From: Zavarzinia aquatilis
Lineage (GTDB): Bacteria > Pseudomonadota > Alphaproteobacteria > Zavarziniales > Zavarziniaceae
Assembly: GCF_003173035.1 (NCBI RefSeq)
Contig: NZ_QGLE01000014.1
Location: 409 to 64,408, forward strand
Length of the DNA stretch: 64,000 bases
Direction of reading: 5' to 3'
Positions 33,585 to 40,853 of this stretch are shown in pieces (within the stretch, counting starts at the first letter, position 1; each line of letters begins with the position of its first letter). Made by a program: the position numbers and the translations under genes. The notes below the pieces were generated by a model. The model saw only the letters and a program-made list of their open reading frames with translations. It was not told where the DNA came from and did not search any database.

Positions 33585-34763
33585 GTGACCGACCAGCCCC
33601 TGTTCGACACCCTGCTGCGCGAAATCCCCAGCCCCTATTACCGGCCGGAACACCGCGGCTTCCGCGAGACCCTGCGCAAATGGGTCGAGGCGGAAATCGT
33701 GCCCCATGTCGACGAATGGGACGAGGCCGGCGGCTTCCCGCGCGAGCTTTATGCCAAGGCCGCCGATATCGGCCTGCTTCGCCTCGGTTTTCCCGAGGCC
33801 TACGGCGGGATCGAGGACACCGATCTGTTCCACATGATCATCGCGACCGAGGAGCTGGCGCGGGCGGGCAGCGGCGGCCTGATCGCCAGCCTGATGAGCC
33901 ACGGCATCGGCGCCCCGCCCATCGTCGCCCTCGGAAGCGACGAGATGAAGGCGCGGGTGCTGCCCGCCATCCTGAACGGCGAGAAAATCTCGGCCCTCGC
34001 CATCACCGAACCCTCAGGCGGCTCGGACGTCGCCAACCTGAAGACCACGGCGAGGCGCGAAGGCGACGATTACATCGTCAATGGCGAGAAGGTCTTCATT
34101 ACCTCGGGCATCCGCGCCGATTACATCACGACGGCGGTCAGGACCGGCGGCAAGGGCTTCGGCGGCATCTCGCTGCTGCTGATCGACACCAGCCTGCCCG
34201 GCATCACCCGCACGCCGCTGAAGAAGATGGGCTGGTGGATGTCCGATACCGCCGCCATCCATTTCGACGAGGTGCGCGTGCCCGCCGCCAACCTGATCGG
34301 GCCGGAGAATGCCGGCTTCCTCGGCATCGTGCGCAATTTCAACGGCGAGCGCATCGCGCTGGCCGCCGGGGCCAATGCCTTCGCCCGTGTCGCCCTCGAG
34401 GAGGCGCTCGGCTGGGCGCGCCAGCGCATGACCTTCGGCAAGCGCCTGGCCGATCATCAGGTCATCCGCCACAAGATCGTCGACATGGCCCAGCGCGTCC
34501 ATGCCACGCAATCCATGCTGGAAAACCTCGCCTGGCGCATCGAACAGGGCGATGCCCCCATCGCCGAAATCTGCATGTTGAAGAACCAGGCGACCACGAC
34601 CATGGAATTCTGCGCCCGCGAGGCGATGCAGATCCTGGGCGGCGCCGGTTACATGCGCGGCGTGAAGACCGAGCGCATCTATCGTGAAGTCCGTGTGAAC
34701 GCCATCGGCGGCGGCTCGGAAGAAATCATGCGCGACCTCGCCGCGCGCCAGCTCGGCCTGTAG
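33585..34763 (+). CDS. acyl-CoA dehydrogenase
   Basis: FAD-dependent dehydrogenase of 392 residues that introduces the alpha-beta double bond in acyl-CoA. The signatures are SALAITEPSGGSDVANLKTT (FAD/substrate loop), VNGEKVFITSGIRADY, the central WWMSDTAAIHFDEVRVP strand, and MQILGGAGYMRGVKTERIYREVRVNAIGGGSEEIM at the C terminus, where the EEIM-like end resembles other family members. GTG at 33585 follows GCGGAGGAGAG and was preferred over upstream in-frame ATGs. The substrate chain cannot be set; medium- or branched-chain is possible given neighbours. Confidence 0.92.
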   Translation: MTDQPLFDTLLREIPSPYYRPEHRGFRETLRKWVEAEIVPHVDEWDEAGGFPRELYAKAADIGLLRLGFPEAYGGIEDTDLFHMIIATEELARAGSGGLIASLMSHGIGAPPIVALGSDEMKARVLPAILNGEKISALAITEPSGGSDVANLKTTARREGDDYIVNGEKVFITSGIRADYITTAVRTGGKGFGGISLLLIDTSLPGITRTPLKKMGWWMSDTAAIHFDEVRVPAANLIGPENAGFLGIVRNFNGERIALAAGANAFARVALEEALGWARQRMTFGKRLADHQVIRHKIVDMAQRVHATQSMLENLAWRIEQGDAPIAEICMLKNQATTTMEFCAREAMQILGGAGYMRGVKTERIYREVRVNAIGGGSEEIMRDLAARQLGL

Positions 34764-34777
34764 ACTGGTCCGACACT

Positions 34778-34858
34778 CGTCGTCCCGGCGCAGGCCGGGA
34801 CCTCGATACGAGGGGGCGCCCTGGCTTGCGCGAGATCCCGGCCTGCGCCGGGATGACG
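34778..34858. repeat. dispersed extragenic palindrome (REP-like)
   Basis: Two 28-base arms at 34778-34805 and 34831-34858 are inverted copies differing at two positions. Each arm is itself built around CCCGGC/GCCGGG. The arm sequence GTCATCCCGGC...GCCGGGAT is a familiar dispersed element of alphaproteobacterial intergenic regions, and a degenerate second copy lies at 56474-56557. It sits between the acyl-CoA dehydrogenase stop and the HAD gene and could also halt transcription. Confidence 0.75.
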
Positions 34859-34887
34859 CCTCGAAGGGTTCATGGTGTCAGGGGAAT

Positions 34888-35547
34888 GTGGTCTTGCGTC
34901 CTTCACTGGTGATTTTCGACTGCGACGGCGTCCTCGTCGATTCCGAGGGCATCGCCAACCGGGTGCTGGCCGAGGCGGTCACCCGGCTCGGCCATGACAT
35001 GGACGAGGCCGGCAGCCGGCATGAATTCGTCGGCCTGTCGATGAAATCGGTCATGGCCAGGATCGAGGCGATGACGGGCAGCGCCCTGCCCCCCGACTGG
35101 CTGCCCGAATTGCAGGCGATCACCTATGCCCGTTTCCGCGTTTCGCTTGCCGCCGTGCCCCATGTCGGACCGGCGGTCGAAGCCGTGCAGGCGGCGGGCA
35201 TCGCGACCTGCGTCGCCTCGTCGGGCACGCCGGACAAGATGGCCCTGACCCTCGGCCTGACCGGCCTTGCCCCCCTCTTCACCGGCCGGCTGTTTTCCGC
35301 GGTGGAGGTCGCGCGGGGCAAGCCGGCGCCCGACCTGTTCCTGCACGCCGCCGCCCGCATGGGCCATGACCCGGGTGCTTGCGTCGTCGTCGAGGACAGC
35401 GTGCCGGGCGTGACCGGCGCGGTCGCCGCCGGGATGCGCGCCCTCGGCTTCGCGCGGGAGACCGATGCCGCCCTGCTGCGCGCCGCCGGGGCGGAGATTT
35501 TCGACGACATGCGGCAGTTGCCCGCCCTGATCGGACTGACATCATGA
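34888..35547 (+). CDS. HAD-superfamily phosphatase, phosphoglycolate-phosphatase-like
   Basis: Protein of 219 residues of the beta-phosphoglucomutase/phosphoglycolate phosphatase branch. HAD motif I is VIFDCDGVLVDSEG, motif II is CVASSGTPDKM, motif III and IV are GKPAPDLFLHAAARMG and CVVVEDSVPGVTGAVAAGM. A cap domain lies between residues 18 and 85. The start is uncertain: GTG 34888 lies only 2 bases after AGGGGA, while TTG 34894 would have a better 8-base spacing. It overlaps the following thioesterase-like gene by 4 bases (ATGA). Confidence 0.85.
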   Translation: MVLRPSLVIFDCDGVLVDSEGIANRVLAEAVTRLGHDMDEAGSRHEFVGLSMKSVMARIEAMTGSALPPDWLPELQAITYARFRVSLAAVPHVGPAVEAVQAAGIATCVASSGTPDKMALTLGLTGLAPLFTGRLFSAVEVARGKPAPDLFLHAAARMGHDPGACVVVEDSVPGVTGAVAAGMRALGFARETDAALLRAAGAEIFDDMRQLPALIGLTS

Positions 35548-36431
35548 CGAAGAACGAGAATATCAAGGTCACCTGGCGTGGCGGCACCGACGCCTGGGAA
35601 TGCGACCAGATGGGTCATATGAACGTACAGTTCTATGGCGCCAAATTCGATGACGCGGAGGCCGTGCTGCTCGCCCGCCTCGGCCTTGCCGCCGGCCTCG
35701 CGCCCGGCCGGCGCACCGACCACATCATCTTCCGCAAGGAAAGCCGTGTGGGCGCCGCCCTGTGGATCGAAAGCGCGGTGATCGGCGTCGATCACGCGGG
35801 CGATGGCCTTCGCTTGCGTCACATCATGTATCATTCGCCCACCGGCGACATCGCCGCCACCGTCGATGCCGAGGTCAGTCATCTGCCCGCCGCCGTCATC
35901 GCGGCCGGGGAAGCGGTGTTGGTCACGCCGGCCGAGATGGGCGCCGCCGACCTGCCGGAGCCGGCCGGCAGCCACGACGGCGTCAGCCTCGAGCAGGCCG
36001 CCACGCTGAACCTGACCGAGACCCTGGTCGGCATCGTCAAGGCGGCGGAGCTGCGCCCCGGCGGCAGCCTGCCGCGCCGGAGCTTCATCGGCCATCTCTC
36101 GGAAGCGGTCAGCCACCTGATCGCCTCGGAAGAGACCGCCGCGGAAGCCCTGCGCGCCCGCCACATCGGCTCCGCCGCGCTCGACTACAAGATCCGCTGG
36201 GGCGCCCCGGTCGAGCCGGGGGATGTGATCGTGCTGCGCTCCGGCGCCTCGGGCACCGTCGGGCGGACCTTGCGCTTCTTCCACTGGATGCTGAACGAGC
36301 GAACGGGCGAGCCCGTCGCAACGGTCGAGATCGTCGCCGTCTATTTCGACATGCAGGCGCGAAAGGCGATCCCGGTCCCGGACATCATCCTGAAACTGTT
36401 CGAGGGCCGCACCGTCGCCTGGCCGGGCTGA
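35544..36431 (+). CDS. acyl-CoA thioesterase-like double-hotdog protein
   Basis: Protein of 295 residues with two 4HBT-like hotdog halves. The first half has WECDQMGHMNVQFYGAKFDDA, matching the Asp-containing active-site segment of 4-hydroxybenzoyl-CoA thioesterase relatives (DxxGHxN). The second half (about residues 170-285) includes RRSFIGHLSEAVSHLI and LDYKIRWGAPVEPGD. It overlaps the HAD gene by 4 bases and is likely translated with it. It would hydrolyse an acyl-CoA, fitting nearby acyl-CoA genes; the substrate is unknown. Confidence 0.75.
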   Translation: MTKNENIKVTWRGGTDAWECDQMGHMNVQFYGAKFDDAEAVLLARLGLAAGLAPGRRTDHIIFRKESRVGAALWIESAVIGVDHAGDGLRLRHIMYHSPTGDIAATVDAEVSHLPAAVIAAGEAVLVTPAEMGAADLPEPAGSHDGVSLEQAATLNLTETLVGIVKAAELRPGGSLPRRSFIGHLSEAVSHLIASEETAAEALRARHIGSAALDYKIRWGAPVEPGDVIVLRSGASGTVGRTLRFFHWMLNERTGEPVATVEIVAVYFDMQARKAIPVPDIILKLFEGRTVAWPG

Positions 36432-36438
36432 GGCCGCG

Positions 36439-36780
36439 TCACTCCCGCCGCCGCCGGGGGTCGAGCACCCCGGCGAAAGTGCTCAGCGCCGATGTCGCCG
36501 CCGTGGTCAGCGGATTGTCGGCGGCCGTCTGCGCGAGAGTGTGGAGTTGCGCCTCGGTCGCCGCCATCGCCTTGTTGGCGGCGGTGAGCACGGGCGCCGG
36601 CTTTCGTTCTCGCAGGGCGAGCGCGACGGCAGGCGCGAGGAACAGCGCACCGACGAGCGCCCCGGCGGCGACAGCGCCAAGCAGCGGGCGCAGCGCCTCG
36701 AACAGGGCGAAGCCGATGAAGCCGGCGCCGGTGACGCTTGCCCCGGCCAGCAGTATCGCCCGCGCGTAAGTCCTCTCCAT
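36439..36780 (-). CDS. small two-helix membrane protein, unknown
   Basis: Protein of 113 residues not recognised by family. Two hydrophobic helices (AILLAGASVTGAGFIGFALFEA and LGAVAAGALVGALFLAPAVALAL, residues about 6-27 and 31-55) precede a polar tail with an Ala/Thr-rich amphipathic stretch ending RRRRE. The layout resembles small phage-holin-like or YqjD-type envelope proteins, but there is no motif to confirm this. ATG 36780 has AAGGGGGA about 7 bases ahead; an in-frame ATG at 36837 lacks one. It converges on the thioesterase-like gene. Confidence 0.55.
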   Translation of the reverse strand: MERTYARAILLAGASVTGAGFIGFALFEALRPLLGAVAAGALVGALFLAPAVALALRERKPAPVLTAANKAMAATEAQLHTLAQTAADNPLTTAATSALSTFAGVLDPRRRRE

Positions 36781-36843
36781 GGCTTTATCCCCCTTGCCCC
36801 GCTGCCCCATTTCGCCCGAAAGCGGGCGCGGCGCCAAGGGGCT

Positions 36844-38022
36844 TCAGGGGGGCGCCACCGCTTCCCGGCGACGGCGCAGCGCCACCCGGCCTTTCCGCTT
36901 GTAACCCCAGAGGATGATGCCGGTCACCGACAGGGTCGCCACGACAAGGCCCATGACCGCGATGACGATGCGGCCGGGAAGGCCGACGATCTGACCCGAA
37001 TGCAGCGGGAACTGCAGCTGCAGGAAGATATCGCCCGCCGTGCCCCGACCGGGCAATTCGCTCAGCAGCACGTCCCCCGTCGCGTCGTCGAGATAGATGC
37101 GCGCCGCGCCAAGGCCCGGGCCATGCTCCTCCTCGCCGACGACGATCAGCCAGGCGCGGAACTGGCCGAAGTGATAGGCGCCGAGGGCCTGCCCCACCTC
37201 ACCCTGCGCCTTCGCCGCTTCCACCCCCCGGGCCATGGCTTCGTCGAAGCCGAGCGCGGGGGGCGAGACCTTTTCGGTGAACCGCGGCATCCCGACATCG
37301 AACGGCGACGGCGACAGCGGCGCGACCAGCGACAGGAGCGGCCGGAACACTTCGTATTGCAGGTTCATGGCGACGCCACTGAGCGCCAGCATCGCGAGCA
37401 GCAGCCAGGGCCAGAGGCCGCCCACCCGGTGCAGGTCGAGATTGCGGCGATAGGCACCGGCGCCCCGCTTGATGCCGAAGGCGGGCCGCCAGTTGGCGAA
37501 GAAGGGCCGGCCCTTGGGAAAGGTCAGGATCGCGCCGACGAAACAGTCGAAGAACCAGAAGATCGCGATCAGCCCCATCAGCCACAGGCCCCAGCGCTCC
37601 GGCAGCGACAGGGAATAGTGAAAGACATAGAGGAAGGGGATGACATTCTCGGCCGAGAAGCAGCAGGCGCCGAAATTGCGCGCGCCGAGGATATCGCCGC
37701 TCGCGGGGTCGACGAAGATCTGGTTGATGGTCTCGTCCCGACCCTCGCGCGGCTCGGCCCAGAGCGAGACGGGTGCCCCCGCCCGATCGGGCAGGCTGGC
37801 GCCGTCGATATAGATATCGGGATAGGCCGCCTCGACCCGGGCGACCAGGTCGCGGACAGGCAAGGCCGGCCCTTCGTCGCTGGCCGCGTAGAATTCGGGG
37901 TTCAGCCAGCCGTCGATTTCGTGATTGAAGGCGATGACGCTGCCGGTCAGGCCCGACAGCGCCAGGAAGGCGGCGATGCCGAGGCCGACATAGCGGTGCC
38001 AGAGAAGCAGAACCTTCCGCAT
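36844..38022 (-). CDS. PepSY-associated TM protein, siderophore/iron uptake type
   Basis: Inner-membrane protein of 392 residues with a PepSY_TM layout. The first helix (YVGLGIAAFLALSGLTGSVIAFNHEIDGWLNPEF) carries the conserved HR and NHEID segments. A periplasmic PepSY region follows, then three more helices, including GLWLMGLIAIFWFFDCFVGAILTFPK and a C-terminal PGRIVIAVMGLVVATLSVTGIILW. Relatives such as Pseudomonas FpvG act in iron reduction or release from siderophores in the periplasm. It starts 5 bases after the TonB receptor stop on the same strand, so the two are one iron-controlled unit. Confidence 0.88.
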   Translation of the reverse strand: MRKVLLLWHRYVGLGIAAFLALSGLTGSVIAFNHEIDGWLNPEFYAASDEGPALPVRDLVARVEAAYPDIYIDGASLPDRAGAPVSLWAEPREGRDETINQIFVDPASGDILGARNFGACCFSAENVIPFLYVFHYSLSLPERWGLWLMGLIAIFWFFDCFVGAILTFPKGRPFFANWRPAFGIKRGAGAYRRNLDLHRVGGLWPWLLLAMLALSGVAMNLQYEVFRPLLSLVAPLSPSPFDVGMPRFTEKVSPPALGFDEAMARGVEAAKAQGEVGQALGAYHFGQFRAWLIVVGEEEHGPGLGAARIYLDDATGDVLLSELPGRGTAGDIFLQLQFPLHSGQIVGLPGRIVIAVMGLVVATLSVTGIILWGYKRKGRVALRRRREAVAPP

Positions 38023-38027
38023 CGCCG

Positions 38028-40160
38028 TCAGAAGCTGTAGCCGACGGTCAGCCGCGCCTCGGTCGGCGCGCCGGGCAGGACATAGAAGTCGCTGTAGGAG
38101 CCGACGTAATACTCCTCGTCGAACAGATTCATCACGTTGAGGCGGACGTTGAGCGGCCCTTCCGTGAAGGAGACGGCGGCATCGACCAGCGTATAGGCCG
38201 GCAGCTTGAAGCTGTTGGGCAACGTGCCTTCCTGTTCGCTGTAATGCCGGACGCCCAGGCCGAAGCCGAGGCCTTCGAGCGGCCCGTCCTGAAGCCGGTA
38301 ATGCGCCCAGCCGCTAAGCATGTGGGGCGGCACGTTGCGCACCGCGTCGCCGACCTTGGTCGCATCCTCGTCGTCGGTCACTTCCGCGTCGGTGTAGGAA
38401 TAGGAACCGATCAGGTCCAGCCCCGCGACCGGCGACCAGCGCAGATCGAGTTCGACACCCCGGCTGCGCTGCTCGCCGGTGACGGCGTAGAAGCCGAGGC
38501 CGGTGTCGGAGGCGACATTCTGCCGGGTGAGGTGGTAGAGCGAGAGCGTACCGCCCAGCGTTCCATCCGCGCTGTCGGCCTTCAGTCCGACCTCGTAGTT
38601 GGTGCCGGTCTCCGGTTCGGCATTGGGCCCGCCGACCGACCCGATGGGCTTGCTCGGCTGCGGCCGGAAGGACTCGGCGTAATTGGCATAGACGGCGAAG
38701 CCCGGGGTGAATTCCCAGGTCGCGCCGATCCTCGGGCTGAACTTGTCGTCGTCGGATTTCGCGCCGCTCTCGTTCGCCTTCGCCCGGTCGAGGCGCCCGC
38801 CGAGGGTGAACGTGACGGCGTTCCAGCTGATCTGGTCCTGCAGATAGACACCGAGGGCATCGAGTTCGGAACTCGACGGCGACGTCAGCGGCTGCGCCGG
38901 CAGGGTGCCGTTGTAGACCGGATCGTAAGCGTCGATGAAAGACATCGCCGAGAAGCTGGAGCCGATCGCGTCTTCCTCGTAGCGCGTATAGTCGATGCCG
39001 AGGGCGACGAAATGCCTGAGGGGCCCGGTGGCGAAACGCGCCTCGGCGGCCGTATCGGTGTTGAAGATCGTCCATTCGCTGTCGCGGGCATAGACGAAGC
39101 GCAGGATGGTCCGATCGTTCGGATAATACATCCAGGGATAGAGAATATTGCGCCACTCGGACTCGAACCAGTTCATGCGCAGGGACTGACGGATGGCGAA
39201 AGTGTCGTCGAATTCGTGACGGAACTCATAGCCGATGCGCTTCGTCTCCGTGACCACGGATTCAGGCACGTCAGGCTCGCCGAGGTTACGGTCGAGGGGA
39301 ATCTGGCCATAGGGGCTGGGCAGCACGGTGCCCACGGCGGGCAGGGTCGGCGCCCCCTCGTCCCACGACTTGCTGTAGGTCCCGAGCAGGGTAAGCGAGG
39401 TGCGATCGTTCGGCTTCCAGGTCAGCGACGGCGCGATCAGCACCCGCTCCGACGGATCGACATCCTCGATGAAGCTGGACTCCGAGCCGCCGAGGAACAG
39501 GAAGCGGCCATAGAGCGTGCCGTCATCGCTGAGCAGCGCGCCCGCGTCGATGCTGGCCTGATGATCGCCCTGGCTGCCCACCGTCGTCTCGATGGTGGCG
39601 AAATTGTCAGGCACCGGCCGCTTGCTGGTGAGGTTCACCATGCCGCCGAGCGAGCTTGCGCCGTAAAGCGTGGATGCCGGGCCGCGCACCACCTCGACCC
39701 GGTCGAACAGGAAGAGGTCCAGGGCGCCGCCTACGCCATAGCCGTTGGTCAGGCCGTCGATATAGATCGAATCGTCGGCATCGAAGCCGCGGATGCGGAC
39801 ATATTCCCAGCCGTAGTAATAGCCGCCGGGCATGACACCAGCCGCGTTGCGCAGCACGTCGGTCAGGCTGCGGCTGCCCTGATCGTCCATGAGCTGGCGG
39901 GTCAACACCAGGGTCGACTGCGGTGTCTGCAGCGTGCCCGCGGCACTTTTCGTCGCCGTCGCCGCCACCGGCGCGCGATAGCCCTGACCGCCGTCCGTCG
40001 CCGCGGGCGTCACGGCCCCGCCGTCCACCGTCACCGTGGGCAGGGCCACGGTTTCGCCCTGCCCTTCGACCGCCGTCTGGCCAAAGGCGGCGCCTGCCGC
40101 CGTCAATGCCGAAAACGCCACCATCGGGCCGAACAGGCCCCTTCCCCCAAGCAAAGACAT
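38028..40160 (-). CDS. TonB-dependent siderophore receptor
   Basis: Outer-membrane receptor of 710 residues that imports a ferric siderophore using TonB energy. It has a signal peptide (residues 1-27, ending AAGAAFGQ), then a TonB-box region. The plug domain spans about residues 75-180 (TDVLRNAAGVMPGGYYYGWEYVRIRGFDADDSIYIDGL is its landmark, residues 100-137). A 22-stranded barrel ends with the aromatic C-terminal signature LTVGYSF. A Fur-like box lies 66 bases upstream of the ATG. It is cotranscribed with the PepSY protein. The exact siderophore is unknown; the plug resembles FhuE/FpvA-type receptors. Confidence 0.93.
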   Translation of the reverse strand: MSLLGGRGLFGPMVAFSALTAAGAAFGQTAVEGQGETVALPTVTVDGGAVTPAATDGGQGYRAPVAATATKSAAGTLQTPQSTLVLTRQLMDDQGSRSLTDVLRNAAGVMPGGYYYGWEYVRIRGFDADDSIYIDGLTNGYGVGGALDLFLFDRVEVVRGPASTLYGASSLGGMVNLTSKRPVPDNFATIETTVGSQGDHQASIDAGALLSDDGTLYGRFLFLGGSESSFIEDVDPSERVLIAPSLTWKPNDRTSLTLLGTYSKSWDEGAPTLPAVGTVLPSPYGQIPLDRNLGEPDVPESVVTETKRIGYEFRHEFDDTFAIRQSLRMNWFESEWRNILYPWMYYPNDRTILRFVYARDSEWTIFNTDTAAEARFATGPLRHFVALGIDYTRYEEDAIGSSFSAMSFIDAYDPVYNGTLPAQPLTSPSSSELDALGVYLQDQISWNAVTFTLGGRLDRAKANESGAKSDDDKFSPRIGATWEFTPGFAVYANYAESFRPQPSKPIGSVGGPNAEPETGTNYEVGLKADSADGTLGGTLSLYHLTRQNVASDTGLGFYAVTGEQRSRGVELDLRWSPVAGLDLIGSYSYTDAEVTDDEDATKVGDAVRNVPPHMLSGWAHYRLQDGPLEGLGFGLGVRHYSEQEGTLPNSFKLPAYTLVDAAVSFTEGPLNVRLNVMNLFDEEYYVGSYSDFYVLPGAPTEARLTVGYSF

Positions 40161-40225
40161 GCAACCCCCAACGGATAAAGTGATCCCGCGCCCAGACGGG
40201 TTCTTGCCGGGGAAGCTAGATTATT

Positions 40226-40244
40226 ACGAATGATTCTCATTATC
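40226..40244 (-). promoter_or_regulatory. Fur box upstream of the TonB receptor
   Basis: Read on the minus strand, GATAATGAGAATCATTCGT matches 15 of 19 positions of the classical Fur consensus GATAATGATAATCATTATC, with an internal AATGA/TCATT dyad. It lies 66-84 bases before the receptor start, in an AT-rich patch within an otherwise GC-rich region. Iron repression of the receptor-PepSY operon is expected. The alphaproteobacterial regulator could be Fur or a relative. Confidence 0.85.
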
Positions 40245-40378
40245 GAAATTTGCGATTGTGGCGGCCGGACCGCCGCCCCCTCGGGCCGCCCCCCTTTTCA
40301 GCGCAGTCGTCAGCGCCAATATCTGGGGAAACATCCGCCACCGGCCGCCTTTCGCGGCCGCCGCCGAAAGCCTGAAGA

Positions 40379-40834
40379 ATGCCCGCCCCTGCTTCCGACC
40401 TGCTGACCGTTTGCCCTCATTGCGCCGCCGTCAACCGTCTGCCCAGGGACCGGCCCGCGACCGAGGGTCGTTGCGGCCAATGCCACAAGGCCCTGTTCGA
40501 CGGCCATCCGGCCGAAGTCGATGCCGCCGGCTTCGAGCGTCAGGTCGGGCGCAGCAGTCAGCCCGTGCTGGTCGATGTCTGGGCGCCGTGGTGCGGCCCC
40601 TGCCGCATGATGGGGCCGGCCTTCGCCGCCGCCGCCGGCCGGCTGGAGCCCGGGTTCCGCCTGCTGAAGCTGAACAGCGATGCCGAACCCGAGCTGTCCG
40701 GCCGCCTCGGCATCCGCTCCATCCCCACGCTCCTGCTGTTCGCGGGTGGGCGGCGCATCGCGCAGGTCTCGGGCGCCATGACGACCGAACAGATCGTCGC
40801 CTGGGCCCGCCAGCAACTGGCACAGGCGGCGTGA
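40379..40834 (+). CDS. trxC: thioredoxin 2 with N-terminal zinc ribbon
   Basis: Cytosolic thiol-disulfide reductant of 151 residues. Four cysteines (Cys12, Cys15, Cys32, Cys35 in VCPHC and RCGQC) form the TrxC-specific zinc ribbon. The thioredoxin domain follows with VDVWAPWCGPCRMMGP (active site 71-75) and the cis-proline segment IRSIPTLLLF. The gene is divergent from the TonB receptor and converges on the acyl-CoA carboxylase. TrxC is commonly induced by oxidative stress; no OxyR site was identified. Confidence 0.95.
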   Translation: MPAPASDLLTVCPHCAAVNRLPRDRPATEGRCGQCHKALFDGHPAEVDAAGFERQVGRSSQPVLVDVWAPWCGPCRMMGPAFAAAAGRLEPGFRLLKLNSDAEPELSGRLGIRSIPTLLLFAGGRRIAQVSGAMTTEQIVAWARQQLAQAA

Positions 40835-40853
40835 TATCCCCGGGCTCCCTCCG

